Assembly (NCBI GenBank): GCA_022827625.1
Contig: JAJEIE010000033.1
Location: 124,001-188,000, forward strand
DNA length: 64,000 bases
Direction of reading: 5' to 3'
DNA from: Candidatus Poribacteria bacterium
GTDB taxonomy: Bacteria; Poribacteria; WGA-4E; WGA-3G
In this document: piece after piece, positions 17,242 to 26,246 of the stretch
Layout of the letters: each line of letters starts with the position of its first letter
Position numbering within the stretch: the first letter of the stretch is position 1
The notes under the pieces: generated by a model
Told to the model about the DNA's origin: nothing
Database searches by the model: none
What the model saw: the letters and a program-made list of their open reading frames with translations, nothing else
Program-made: the position numbers and the translations under genes

Positions 17242-19650
17242 TCAACAAAGGTCTCGGAGCGGCGCGTTCCGTTCTGTTCCACCTGGCAGATACGCCAAGA
17301 TCAATCCATCAACCGGTAGACTCCGATCTGCGACAACGCCTGTACTCTGTTCTGCTGTCACACCTTTGGAAAGCAACAGATAGAAGGTATCCTTCTTCCA
17401 ACCGGGGGTCGTAAAGAAATTTCCCTGTCCTTTTGAGATAACCAAATCTGCCTGTAATAGTGCATTGAAGAATTCAGGGGTGCCGTGATAAAGATTCGTC
17501 CCGATTGTCTTCGCACCCGACGACATCAATCTGACAGTGCCGTGCTGAATTGCTGCCTGAAGTTCGACGAACTGCGGATAGTTCACTATTTCGTGAAGAT
17601 CGGCAAGCGTTACATCGTTGCTGGCATCTTCTGCTTTCCCAACAACCGTGATACGGTGTCCGCACCCGACAAGGTCTTGAACGAAGGCGATGTCAAAGAT
17701 GACCTCACCATCGTTGTCAGCAAGCCAGAGGAGATCCTGTGGCTCCCCATCAATCACCTTTGCACGGAAGGTTTCATAACAGTCTATGGCAAAAGGTGCT
17801 TCGACTGCGGCGCGCAAGACTTCAGAAAAGTAGTCTGGATTCGCGTTCAATCGCTTCATAACCCGTTCGCTATTGTAATCGACGATATTTCCGGTGACGA
17901 CCAACTTCAAACGTTGTAACCAACCGTTGCTCCAGAACTCCGGCAGCAGTTCCAAGGCGGTCTGTCGGGCTTTGCGCTTGTCATAGTGATAAGGGTTTGG
18001 GTTCCCGCTATGAAGCGTTACCATCTCGAAGATACTCCCCCATATCTCTTCAGAGGTAAGGGATTCAATCAGGTATGCACCGTTGGCGAGACGCATATCC
18101 AACAGCGTTTGGACTGCTTCACGCATCACTTGTTGGCGTTCCGGCGTGCGTGCGGCTCGTGGAATCAGTTCCGTAGCACTGTGCGACAGGACATGCTGGC
18201 GCAGGTTCTCCCAATCGGGCAATTCTTTCTTCTCACCAAAGGCGAAAAGCCCTGGGATATACCCGGGTGGCACAATCTGATCGAAGATCGGTTTCGGTAC
18301 TGAGGGTGGCGTTTGCGCTGGTGGCACGCCAAGCGTCCGATTTGCTAAGACAATACCCGCAGGGATTACTGTTCCACGCGCGACAACCGATGAGAGTTGA
18401 ACGCCGTTTCCGACGCTGACTGCATCGAATGTGCAATTTTTAATCGTACTTCTTGTAGCGAGACCCCGGACAGGTGCTGCGACTGTTTCAGGGAATGGGT
18501 TGCCTTCAAATTTTGTATCGGTTGCAGAAACACCCGCTAATCCAACCGAATCCCCTACCGTTGTTGCCCCGAGCAGTGTGACGTTCTCAAGCCTACAATA
18601 GTCTCCAATTTGGACATTTCCGCCGAGATGTACCCTGCCGATGAGATAGCACGCCGTCCCTATCTCGATATTATCGCTGCCCAATGTTATCTGTGCGGCA
18701 GGATCAACGCGAATCCCTTTCTGCGCAAGCAATTCACGGGTCTGTGCAAAGCGTGCTGCCTCACCCGATAAGACGTTTAACCAGCGGTTAACCCCTGACA
18801 ACACCTCACCGCGATAGATGAAAGCGTTTGTTTTCAAACCGTCTTCATAGCAGTGGCGTATCAGATCGACGTGGTGAAGTTCGTTGTTTCGGTTTGGGTG
18901 GGGTTGTAACCGATCTATCCGATCTAACAACGCGTTTTTCCGAATGAGCGTAATGCCTGTGTTGGTGTATGCCTCACCGTTGTGCCATCTATCCCACATC
19001 CACTGCTTTTCGGCTTCGGTCATATCGTACCACTCTTTGGTCCCGACGAGTTTCCCTGCTGTACCAAAGAAAAGTCCGCCCTTATCGACGACTGTTTCAG
19101 GGATTTTTCCGCATAAAGTGACATCCGCACCAGAGATAAAGTGGGAGAGCAGCGTCTGTGCAAAAATGTCTCTCTCCAAAAAGGGTTCATCCCCGAACGA
19201 TACGCCGATCCATTCAGCGTCTGATTCACGGAGTGCCGGGAGTGCTGCCTGTAATGCGCCACCGGTGCCGTTCATCTCTGCTTGGACAGCGTAAACGGCG
19301 TTGGGACCTAATAACTGTTCTGGAGACTCACTTTTCTCAATACGCGCTGCCATCTCTGGGTTGATAACGACAATATCGGGACGCGTGCCGGGGAGATGCT
19401 GTCGGGAGCGTTGGAGCATATTCTGTTCGCCGAAGGTGATGTCCAGCGTTTTGCTCAAGCGTCCTGTCGGGTCGATACGGGTGCCTTTACCGGCAGCAAG
19501 TACGACCCATTGGGGAGTGAGGTGGTTTTCAAGCGTATCTTTGGGGAGTGCAGAGAGGAAAACTTCAAGTGCAGCGGTATCTGCTGAGATCGCCGCGAGT
19601 GTGTCTTCTAATTTGCAACCGAGAAGGTTTTCGAGGAGGCGTGTTTTCAT
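17242..19650 (-). CDS. Nucleotidyltransferase / left-handed beta-helix / DUF89 phosphatase fusion
   Basis: 802 aa with three parts. (1) Residues about 45-300: GlmU/RmlA-type nucleotidyltransferase with LAAGKGTRIDPTGRLSKTL (G54-x-G-T-R58, K67). (2) About 310-450: hexapeptide-like left-handed beta-helix (ITLGSDNIEIGTACYLIGRV). (3) About 480-790: DUF89/ARMT1 damage-control phosphatase domain with metal-binding D645-N-D-G-E and S739-K-G-Q-G-N. The first domain should make a sugar nucleotide from NTP and sugar-1-phosphate; the third should dephosphorylate a damaged or side-product sugar phosphate. No frameshift or internal start separates them. The final beta-strand KGV...RSLPVDG is kept. The sugar isomerase and oxidoreductase genes lie upstream on the same strand. 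Confidence 0.85.
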   Translation of the reverse strand: MKTRLLENLLGCKLEDTLAAISADTAALEVFLSALPKDTLENHLTPQWVVLAAGKGTRIDPTGRLSKTLDITFGEQNMLQRSRQHLPGTRPDIVVINPEMAARIEKSESPEQLLGPNAVYAVQAEMNGTGGALQAALPALRESDAEWIGVSFGDEPFLERDIFAQTLLSHFISGADVTLCGKIPETVVDKGGLFFGTAGKLVGTKEWYDMTEAEKQWMWDRWHNGEAYTNTGITLIRKNALLDRIDRLQPHPNRNNELHHVDLIRHCYEDGLKTNAFIYRGEVLSGVNRWLNVLSGEAARFAQTRELLAQKGIRVDPAAQITLGSDNIEIGTACYLIGRVHLGGNVQIGDYCRLENVTLLGATTVGDSVGLAGVSATDTKFEGNPFPETVAAPVRGLATRSTIKNCTFDAVSVGNGVQLSSVVARGTVIPAGIVLANRTLGVPPAQTPPSVPKPIFDQIVPPGYIPGLFAFGEKKELPDWENLRQHVLSHSATELIPRAARTPERQQVMREAVQTLLDMRLANGAYLIESLTSEEIWGSIFEMVTLHSGNPNPYHYDKRKARQTALELLPEFWSNGWLQRLKLVVTGNIVDYNSERVMKRLNANPDYFSEVLRAAVEAPFAIDCYETFRAKVIDGEPQDLLWLADNDGEVIFDIAFVQDLVGCGHRITVVGKAEDASNDVTLADLHEIVNYPQFVELQAAIQHGTVRLMSSGAKTIGTNLYHGTPEFFNALLQADLVISKGQGNFFTTPGWKKDTFYLLLSKGVTAEQSTGVVADRSLPVDGLILAYLPGGTERNAPLRDLC

Positions 19651-19740
19651 TTACTTATCACTGTCTAAGTCTACTCCGTGATTCAGGAAAAAATAAAGAG
19701 GGTAGGCGCGACACCTACCCTTATAAATTGTGAGTAACGC

Positions 19741-20496
19741 TTAGACGTTACAGACATCGTAAGCGTGTTGCATCGCGTCAAAGGCGTCGCCTTTGGGTCC
19801 GAACTCATGACCGACATAGAGGTCGTAGCCTGTTTGGACGATAGCGCGCATCACGGCAGGATAGTAAATCTCCTGCTCATCGTCGAGATCGTGCCGTCCA
19901 GGGTTACCGGCTGTATGGTAATGCCCAATGTAGTCGCTGTAGTCGGTGATGTTCCGAATGAGGTCGCCTTCCATGATCTGCATGTGGTAGATGTCATAGA
20001 GGAGCTGCGCCCGTGGTGAACCGACGCCTTTACAGACCTCAACACCCCATTCCGTCTTATCGCACTGATAGTCGGGATGGTTGACTTTGCTGTTGAGCAA
20101 CTCGATACAGAGGTTAATCCCTTTTTCTTCAGCGGCTTTGGTGACGCGCGATAAACCTTCTATGGTATTATCACGTCCCTCCTCTTCTGATTTTCCTTCT
20201 CGGTTTCCAGAGAAACATATCAGTCCAGGGATGTCGTTCGCTGCGGCGATGTCGATATTCTTAAGGAGCTCGTCCTCAATACGGTCGTGATTTTCGCGCT
20301 TGTTCAAGCCATCGGGGAGTGAGGCGTGTCCAGAAATAATCGCAACACGCATTCCGTGGTCTTTGACGACCGACCAGTATTCTGCGGGCAACATTTCAAC
20401 GGATTTATAACCGATGTCAGCGGCTTTTTTGATAACTTCTATTGGGTCTCTGCCACGGCTGAAACCGCCGAAACAGATGGATTGATTAATTGGCAT
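19741..20496 (-). CDS. Hydroxypyruvate-isomerase-like TIM-barrel sugar isomerase
   Basis: 251 aa of the AP-endonuclease-2 / xylose-isomerase-like TIM-barrel family. Features: CIELLNSKVNHPDYQ strand with metal-binding Glu, LLYDIYHMQIMEGD with Asp and His ligands, GHYHTAGNPGRHDLD, and YVGHEFGPKGD with the final Glu. The GNPGRHDLDD run is typical of hydroxypyruvate isomerase relatives. It isomerises or epimerises a small sugar or keto acid in the cytoplasm. It lies 123 bases downstream of the Gfo/Idh/MocA oxidoreductase gene on the same strand, a common pairing in sugar-alcohol catabolism. Confidence 0.88.
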   Translation of the reverse strand: MPINQSICFGGFSRGRDPIEVIKKAADIGYKSVEMLPAEYWSVVKDHGMRVAIISGHASLPDGLNKRENHDRIEDELLKNIDIAAANDIPGLICFSGNREGKSEEEGRDNTIEGLSRVTKAAEEKGINLCIELLNSKVNHPDYQCDKTEWGVEVCKGVGSPRAQLLYDIYHMQIMEGDLIRNITDYSDYIGHYHTAGNPGRHDLDDEQEIYYPAVMRAIVQTGYDLYVGHEFGPKGDAFDAMQHAYDVCNV

Positions 20497-20570
20497 AATT
20501 CTCTCTTTCTTTCGTTTTTAAAGTAACCTAAGTTGCCATCTTTGTAGCATGAGGCACGTCGCCTCTGGGT

Positions 20571-20598
20571 GCGCAAACTAACAGTTTGCGGTACAAAG
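20571..20598. repeat. Dispersed hairpin repeat, family B
   Basis: CGCAAACTAACAGTTTGCG, a 7-8 bp stem with CTAAC loop, followed by GTACAAAG. The same core occurs at 26429, 27650, 27760, 43653 and 51436. Confidence 0.9.
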
Positions 20599-20619
20599 CT
20601 CCACGGATAAGGACATTCT

Positions 20620-21585
20620 TTATAGGTCTACTGCTTTACCCGTGCGGAAGGAGGTACTCGCAGCGAGCATGATCCGCAACGTCTCTAACGCATCGCTATA
20701 GGGTGATAGAATCTGTGAACCATCGCCACTCTTCACGGCATCAATAAAGACGCGATCCCGATCTTGTCCACCTTCGTTTGAGAGCGGTTCTGTCTCGCCG
20801 CCACGGTTGACTTGGTTTGGACCCCCGACGGTAACGACCAACCCACGTGTGAACACTTCGAGTTGAACGCGATTGAAACCTTCCATAGCGCAGCAGGAGA
20901 CGATGTTGGCGACACTTCCGTTCTGGAACTCAATATTGACCATGCTGATGTCGTCTACATCGTAGTTTTCGACATCCGTCATGCTACCGCTTGCGGCGAC
21001 ACCGTGTACGGTCTTACCGTCGCTGCCGACGAGGAAACGTGCGAGATCAAAGATGTGTGTTGTCTGTTCGACGTGTTGTCCACCGGATTGTGCGCGGACG
21101 CGCCACCACGGTGTACCGGGCAGTCCACCCACCCAATAGCCGAGTGCCCCGAGGATTTGGGGTTGTGCTTCGAGCATGGCTTTCGCATTCTGTGCGTTGC
21201 CGCCGTAACGCCAGTGATAACCGACACTCGTAATCACACCGCTCCGCGCAATGTCTTCATTGATAATGACTGCCGGTTCCAATTCACTGTGGATCGGTTT
21301 CTCAATGAACATTGCAATCCCTTGTTCGCAGGCAATCCGTTCTTGTTCGCCGTGTGCGAAGGGGGGTGTGCAGATATAAACGGCGTCGAGGTCTTCTTTC
21401 TCGTACATCACGCGATAGTCGGTATAAGCGTTTCCACCGAATTCTTCGGCGCGTTGTTTCGCACGGTCTTCCGAGATGTCACACATTGCAGAGAATTCAA
21501 CGTCCTCAAAGTTGTCTTTGAGATTGTTCATGTGTGCACCAGCCATCCCGCCGGTTCCGATAAAACCGAGTTTCACTTTATCCAT
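20620..21585 (-). CDS. Gfo/Idh/MocA family oxidoreductase
   Basis: 321 aa NAD(P)-dependent oxidoreductase. N-terminal Rossmann motif KLGFIGTGGMAGAHM (G-x-G-x-x-A), the family's E-K-P-I-H (FIEKPIHSE) with the catalytic Lys near residue 96, and a C-terminal alpha/beta domain with GGQHVEQTTHIFDLARFL containing the usual H-x-x-D. It acts on a sugar or cyclitol. GGAGAAAAT precedes ATG 21585. It is probably co-transcribed with the downstream isomerase gene. Confidence 0.93.
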   Translation of the reverse strand: MDKVKLGFIGTGGMAGAHMNNLKDNFEDVEFSAMCDISEDRAKQRAEEFGGNAYTDYRVMYEKEDLDAVYICTPPFAHGEQERIACEQGIAMFIEKPIHSELEPAVIINEDIARSGVITSVGYHWRYGGNAQNAKAMLEAQPQILGALGYWVGGLPGTPWWRVRAQSGGQHVEQTTHIFDLARFLVGSDGKTVHGVAASGSMTDVENYDVDDISMVNIEFQNGSVANIVSCCAMEGFNRVQLEVFTRGLVVTVGGPNQVNRGGETEPLSNEGGQDRDRVFIDAVKSGDGSQILSPYSDALETLRIMLAASTSFRTGKAVDL

Positions 21586-21670
21586 ATTTTCTCCTTAAAA
21601 AATGCATAGCGGGTTTCCAACCAAATTTGAGCGTCTATTTGTTGCTGCAGTATGTTTGGTAAACAAGAAC

Positions 21671-21760
21671 GGGCAATAATGCACTTCGCATGAATCAACG
21701 GTATTCATGCCGTGTGGCATGAACCGGGGCGAGTACGCCGCAGAATTGCCCTACTACAAA
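21671..21760. repeat. Family A repeat interrupted by two nested repeats
   Basis: Outer family A arms GGGCAATA and GAATTGCCCTACTACAAA flank a 31-bp-type element (halves ATGCACTTCGCAT and GGCGAGTACGCCGCA), which is itself split by a 36-bp element at 21692-21727 with the ATGCCGTGTGGCAT hairpin. It is the same arrangement as at 26247-26370. Confidence 0.9.
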
Positions 21761-21877
21761 CAAGATTTACCTATAATTTTACGATGGACAACCCAGTAGA
21801 TAGGGAGAATCCCTAAATTTTACGGATATAGTCTACCAAATGCCGATGTTATATAGCAAGCAAATTTTTTCGGAATG

Positions 21878-21886
21878 TGCTATAAT
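21878..21886 (+). promoter_or_regulatory. Extended -10 promoter
   Basis: TGCTATAAT (TG-N-TATAAT) lies about 70 bases upstream of the 21955 gene. There is no good -35 at 16-18 bases, which fits an extended -10 promoter. Confidence 0.5.
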
Positions 21887-21954
21887 ATGTTTGTGTAAAA
21901 TAAAAGAAATCAACGGACGTTTAAATTTGCTACCAAAGTGAGAGGTAAACTATT

Positions 21955-22242
21955 ATGAACGATGCTGAATTCCGCGAACGTGTTTTAGCTTGGATGGAGC
22001 GCACTGATAATTGGATGGAGCGCACTGATAATTGGATAGAGCAAACTGATAGATGGAAAGAGAAGACTGATGATCGGTTCACAGACATCCGAGAATCTCT
22101 CGGTGAGCTCCAAGTAGGTTTAGGTTGGATTCGAGGTAAGCTTGAAGGAAGGCAGGAGACGGATGCTGCGCTGTGGGGCAAAATCGCAGTCTTAGGAGCA
22201 ATAGGTTCCGCAATTATCGCGCTGCTCGCGTATTTCAAGTAG
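21955..22242 (+). CDS. Small repeat-containing coiled-coil protein with C-terminal membrane helix
   Basis: 95 aa. Starts MNDAEFRERVLAW, then three 8-residue repeats (MERTDNWM, ERTDNWIE, QTDRWKEK), then a helical linker (RFTDIRESLGELQVG) and a hydrophobic C-terminal helix (AVLGAIGSAIIALLAY). GAGAGG lies about 9 bases before the ATG. Tail-anchored topology with a cytoplasmic coil is likely. The function is unknown; compare the proteins at 16720 and 44001. It lies 78 bases upstream of the isomerase gene and may be co-transcribed. Confidence 0.75.
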   Translation: MNDAEFRERVLAWMERTDNWMERTDNWIEQTDRWKEKTDDRFTDIRESLGELQVGLGWIRGKLEGRQETDAALWGKIAVLGAIGSAIIALLAYFK

Positions 22243-22320
22243 GGTAAAACGGTAATGTCTCTTGTGTTTTCAAGAGGAATGCGGATAGCACTTGAACTCA
22301 AATACAAAGGGGGATACACT

Positions 22321-23115
22321 ATGGGTTTCAAATTTGGATATAGTACGCTACGTTGGCAAACGCCGGACTTTGAGGAACTCCTGACACAACTCAAGGATGC
22401 AGGTTGGGACGGTTGGGAGATGCGTCAATCCTTAGATTGGGTCGGTCCACCGCAACGCATCCGTAAGATATGCGATAATGTGGATCTGCCGATTGCGGCT
22501 GTCACAGCACGGGGTCTGCCGATTGATAAGAATTGGGAACAGATGGAGATCAATAAACGGCGTATCGACTTCGCTGCGGCGGTTGAAGCCGACTGTTTCA
22601 TGTTTATGGGGGCAGGTAAACCGAAAGATCGTCCTGTCAACAGTGAGGATCTCGCTGCACTCGCCGATGTCTCCGAAGAATGGGCTGAGTACGCTTCGCA
22701 ATACGGTTTGGAGGTCTGTTATCATATCCATACCAACACGACTGTCGATTCGATTGACGACTGGGCGAAATACATGAGTCTGCTCCGAAAGTGCAAACTT
22801 TGCATAGACGTGTCGCATTCGGCACTTTGGGGTTACGATCCCATCGACTCTATACGTCGCTATAGCGACGCGCTCGTCTACGTCCACCTTCAGGACTACG
22901 GCAGCGTCACGGGTGGCGACGATGGTACGCCTTACGATGTCGGTTGGGTCGATGTCGGTGCGGGGACGGTCATGGATTTCCCCGGCATCATGTCTACACT
23001 TGCGGAACTTAAATACGACCGTTGGGTCACGGCGTGTCCGGGACAGGTTGAAGAGCGTTCGGATATCGAGCGTATGAGCGTCAACCGCGAATATCTGCGG
23101 GAATTGGGGTATTAG
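22321..23115 (+). CDS. Sugar phosphate isomerase/epimerase (TIM barrel)
   Basis: 264 aa from ATG 22321, with AGGGGG 7 bases upstream; the frame is open from 22255 but the extra residues do not match the fold. IolE/xylose-isomerase-like TIM barrel: GYSTLRWQTPDFEELLTQLKD at the start, VCYHIHTNT, LCIDVSHSALWGYDP with Asp and His, and VYVHLQDYG. It probably isomerises or dehydrates a cyclitol or keto sugar. Distinct from the isomerase at 19741. Confidence 0.88.
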   Translation: MGFKFGYSTLRWQTPDFEELLTQLKDAGWDGWEMRQSLDWVGPPQRIRKICDNVDLPIAAVTARGLPIDKNWEQMEINKRRIDFAAAVEADCFMFMGAGKPKDRPVNSEDLAALADVSEEWAEYASQYGLEVCYHIHTNTTVDSIDDWAKYMSLLRKCKLCIDVSHSALWGYDPIDSIRRYSDALVYVHLQDYGSVTGGDDGTPYDVGWVDVGAGTVMDFPGIMSTLAELKYDRWVTACPGQVEERSDIERMSVNREYLRELGY

Positions 23116-23120
23116 CAAAT

Positions 23121-23188
23121 AGCGAACCGTTGACCGCAAACCGTTGACCGCGAACCGTTGACCGCAAACCGTTGACCGCAAACCGTAA
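23121..23188. repeat. Tandem 14-bp repeat
   Basis: Five units of GCRAACCGTTGACC between the isomerase stop and the MutL-family gene. R alternates mostly G and A in successive units (GCGAACC, GCAAACC). Confidence 0.85.
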
Positions 23189-23253
23189 TACGCAATACAC
23201 GAAACGCGGTAGGCGATTAGCGAATAGCGAAATTCAAACTGGAGACCGAGTGC

Positions 23254-25074
23254 ATGAACAAAGCAGCGGGGGAGATCCGCTCTATTCTCGCTACCGATTG
23301 TGGTAGCACAACGACAAAGGCAATTCTTATTGAAAAACGGGGTGACGAATACCAACTCATTGTGCGCGGTGAGGCACCGACGACGGTTGAAGCCCCGGTC
23401 GAAGATGTAACAGCGGGGGTTATTAATGCCATTACCGAAGTTGAGGAGCTTGCCGGCCGCAAACTTCTCAATAATGGGAGTGTCCTGAAACCGCAGCGTG
23501 GCGACGAAGGCGTTGATATTTACATATCAACCAGCAGTGCAGGGGGTGGACTCCAGATGATGGTCGCAGGCGTTGTCCGCAATCTGACAGCAGAGAGTGC
23601 CGAGCGTGCTGCCCTCGGTGCGGGTGCAATCGTCATGGATGTCATCGCTTCCAACGACAAACGTCTCCCTCATGAAAAGATCGAACGTATCCGACATCTC
23701 CGTCCCGATATGCTTCTTTTGTCGGGTGGCATTGACGGTGGAACGACTTCGCACGTCGTTGAATTGGCAGAGATTATCGCCGCGGCACGTCCGAGACCGC
23801 GATTGGGTATCGCTTATGAACTCCCGCTCATCTATGCTGGGAATATAGACGCACGTGAAGCGATTGAAGAACGCCTGCAAGATGTGATGGCACTGGAGAT
23901 GGTAGACAACCTGCGTCCGGTTTTAGAACGTGAAAACCTCATGCCGACGCGTCATAAGATTCAGGAGCAATTCCTCGAACACGTTATGGCACACGCCCCC
24001 GGCTACAGGAAACTGATTGATTGGACAGACGCACCGATTATGCCGACGCCGGGAGCCGTGGGTGAGATTATCCAGACTGTTGCCTCACAACAGGATATTG
24101 CAGTCGTCGGGGTTGACATTGGCGGTGCGACAACCGATGTCTTTTCTGTTTTTAAGAACAGAGAGGCGGCATCAATCTTTAACCGAACCGTCAGTGCGAA
24201 CCTCGGCATGAGTTATAGTGTCTCCAACGTCCTCGCTGAAGCAGGCTTGGAGAATGTGCTCCGCTGGGTCCCGTTTGACATTGAAATCGGGGATCTCCGA
24301 AACCGGATCAAGAACAAGATGATTCGGCCGACGACGATCCCGCAAACGCTACAAGAGTTGATCCTTGAACAGGCGATTGCTCGCGAGGCACTCCGACTCG
24401 CTTTTGAACAGCACAAGCAGCTCGCAGTCGAATTGCGGGGTGTCCAGCAACAACGCACGATCTCCGAAGCCTTCAATCAATCCGAAAGCGGTCAAACACT
24501 CGTGAATATGCTCGATTTAGAATTGATCGTTGGAAGCGGTGGTGTTTTATCCCATGCCCCCCGCCGTCAGCAAGCCATGCTCATGCTGATAGACGCTTTC
24601 GAGCCTGAAGGGATCACGCATCTCGCTGTTGACAGTATCTTCATGATGCCGCAACTCGGCGTCCTCGCGCAGGTCAATCCAGAGGCTGCGACCCAAGTCT
24701 TTGAACGGGATTGTTTGATCCATTTAGGGACGTGCATCTCGCCTATCGGTGTTGGCAATGCGGGTGAAGCGTGTCTCACTGTTGAACTGAGTCTTCCAGG
24801 GCATCCACCTGTTGTCCAAGATGTGCCGTACGGTGAAGTCCGTCTCTATCCGTTGGGGTTGGGTGAAACGGCATCGGTTAAATGCCAACCTTCTCGGAAA
24901 TTTGATCTTGGCGCGGGGCGCGGCAATCCAGTTGCGGCAGAGGTGCTGGGTGGCGTTGTCGGGTTGGTTATCGATACCCGCGGCAGACCGCTTGAAATTC
25001 CGACAGATTCTGCAGATCGGGTCACGCAACTTAGGAAGTGGCAGGCTGCGTTGGAAGCCTATCCATCAGATTGA
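23254..25074 (+). CDS. MutL family protein (glutamate mutase associated)
   Basis: 606 aa. ASKHA-type ATPase of the MutL family found in clostridial glutamate mutase operons: SILATDCGSTTTKAILIE (phosphate-1), MVDNLRPVLERENLMPTRHKI, VVGVDIGGATTDVFSVF (second phosphate loop) and VGSGGVLSHAPRRQQA. Family members are believed to help maturation or reactivation of B12-dependent glutamate mutase. No mutase subunit genes (glmS/glmE) are in this window, so the partner enzyme is elsewhere or the protein serves another task. GGAG lies about 9 bases before ATG 23254. Not related to the mismatch-repair MutL. Confidence 0.9.
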   Translation: MNKAAGEIRSILATDCGSTTTKAILIEKRGDEYQLIVRGEAPTTVEAPVEDVTAGVINAITEVEELAGRKLLNNGSVLKPQRGDEGVDIYISTSSAGGGLQMMVAGVVRNLTAESAERAALGAGAIVMDVIASNDKRLPHEKIERIRHLRPDMLLLSGGIDGGTTSHVVELAEIIAAARPRPRLGIAYELPLIYAGNIDAREAIEERLQDVMALEMVDNLRPVLERENLMPTRHKIQEQFLEHVMAHAPGYRKLIDWTDAPIMPTPGAVGEIIQTVASQQDIAVVGVDIGGATTDVFSVFKNREAASIFNRTVSANLGMSYSVSNVLAEAGLENVLRWVPFDIEIGDLRNRIKNKMIRPTTIPQTLQELILEQAIAREALRLAFEQHKQLAVELRGVQQQRTISEAFNQSESGQTLVNMLDLELIVGSGGVLSHAPRRQQAMLMLIDAFEPEGITHLAVDSIFMMPQLGVLAQVNPEAATQVFERDCLIHLGTCISPIGVGNAGEACLTVELSLPGHPPVVQDVPYGEVRLYPLGLGETASVKCQPSRKFDLGAGRGNPVAAEVLGGVVGLVIDTRGRPLEIPTDSADRVTQLRKWQAALEAYPSD

Positions 25075-25092
25075 ATTAATAAATTTATTTAC

Positions 25093-25121
25093 TTGACAAA
25101 TTTTTGTTAAAAATTTAGAAT
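25093..25121 (+). promoter_or_regulatory. Sigma-70-type promoter for secreted paralog 1
   Basis: TTGACA (25093-25098), 17-base spacer, TAGAAT (25116-25121). About 130 bases of leader follow before the ATG, including hairpins CACCTAACTTTTTGGTG and a GTAGGTTTT/AAAACCTAC stem. Confidence 0.8.
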
Positions 25122-25252
25122 ATCATTAGTAAATTGTTTAAATTCCCTCGTGAATTTGAATGACATTCAAGATTCACCTAACTTTTTGGTGAGGCCTGTA
25201 GGTTTTCAAAACCTACTATTAAATTACGATAACCATAAGGAGATAAACTTCA

Positions 25253-26083
25253 ATGCAGAAATCTTATCACCTCATGCTCGCCACGGTGATTCTTTTCGCA
25301 CTGGCTATGAGCATATCACACCTCGCATTCGCGCAGAAAGTTAACCTGAAGGATGGTCCTATCCCTGAAAAAGACTGGATGGTGAACCCCGGCGAGGCAG
25401 CGTTGAATGAAAGCCATGCAGACAACAAGAACTGGATCGAGAAGTGGTACGGTCCTGATGGCAACTACGAAAACAACAATGGGTTCGCCGCTTCCGCACC
25501 CAAAGACCTTATCGATGAAGGCACGAACGGTAAATTGACCCAAATCTCCCTATCAACGGTTGAAGGTTTAAAACTGACGCAGACTGTGGATATTGGATGG
25601 AAGGGTGCTAACGGTGGGGCGCGAGGTTGGACTGTCTTTGAAATTGACCCTGCGGATGCACACCACATGAATCGCGACGGGCCCGCTGATAACATGGATA
25701 TGTATGCGATCTGTGTTATTGACGCACCTGAGGATATGAAAGCCGTGATGTCTCCAGCACACGATGATCACGCACAGATCTGGATTAACGGTGAAAAGTG
25801 GTACAACAACTCCGCATGGACGGGTGCCGCACAAGAAGTCGATTTTAATATTGAAGTCGACTTGGTGAAAGGCGCGAATATCGTCCTGTATCGGTGTGGT
25901 GAATCCGGCGGACACGCCTATATGAACCTCCACTTTGACGATAAGACCCACGATGTCGCCGATTTCTATCCGGACAAGTCAGACGACCAAGCAAGTTTCT
26001 TCAAAGAAATTGATAGGGTCTTAGATGTTGAAGCTGCGGGTAAATTGACCACGACGTGGGCGGATATTAAACGGACTAACTAA
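25253..26083 (+). CDS. Secreted protein, paralog 1 of 3
   Basis: 276 aa, with AAGGAG before ATG 25253. Signal peptide 1-27 (ends HLAFAQ). The mature part shares long blocks with the two downstream paralogs: KWYGPDGNYENNNGFA, SPAHDDHAQIWINGEKWYNN and VLYRCGESGGHAYMNLHF. The pattern of a beta-sandwich with Asp and Trp/Tyr (AQIWINGEKWYNN) suggests a PA14- or carbohydrate-binding-like domain, but I cannot name the family. The C-terminus GKLTTTWADIKRTN is shared in form with the paralogs and with the Kelch protein. It has a strong promoter and terminator of its own, so probably abundant. Confidence 0.85.
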   Translation: MQKSYHLMLATVILFALAMSISHLAFAQKVNLKDGPIPEKDWMVNPGEAALNESHADNKNWIEKWYGPDGNYENNNGFAASAPKDLIDEGTNGKLTQISLSTVEGLKLTQTVDIGWKGANGGARGWTVFEIDPADAHHMNRDGPADNMDMYAICVIDAPEDMKAVMSPAHDDHAQIWINGEKWYNNSAWTGAAQEVDFNIEVDLVKGANIVLYRCGESGGHAYMNLHFDDKTHDVADFYPDKSDDQASFFKEIDRVLDVEAAGKLTTTWADIKRTN

Positions 26084-26090
26084 AACAACG

Positions 26091-26132
26091 AAAGTCCCTG
26101 CTTCTTTTTTGGGGTGGGGACTTTTCTTTTTT
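26091..26132 (+). terminator. Rho-independent terminator after paralog 1
   Basis: AAAGTCCC (26091-26098) pairs with GGGACTTT (26117-26124), followed by a T-rich run to 26132. Confidence 0.8.
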
Positions 26133-26246
26133 AAAAATTATGCACCTTTTCTAACCTAAAATTGTGTCTTTATAATTAAGCCCGAAAATATGTGACTTAC
26201 GTACCACAAACTGTATGAAATTTCAGAAAATAATTCGGTAATAGAC

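Larger units (their letters stand above)
21586..21954. other. Divergent intergenic region with nested repeat and promoter
   Basis: About 370 bases between the oxidoreductase (minus) and the coiled-coil gene (plus). It holds a three-level nested repeat (21671-21760) and an extended -10 promoter at 21878-21886. Confidence 0.75.

Noticed and set aside
20812-21609. 265-aa plus-strand frame
   Set aside because: Antisense shadow of the Gfo/Idh/MocA gene, which has clear motifs.
22432-23355. 307-aa minus-strand frame
   Set aside because: Mirror of the isomerase gene and of the 14-bp repeat array; no conserved motifs.
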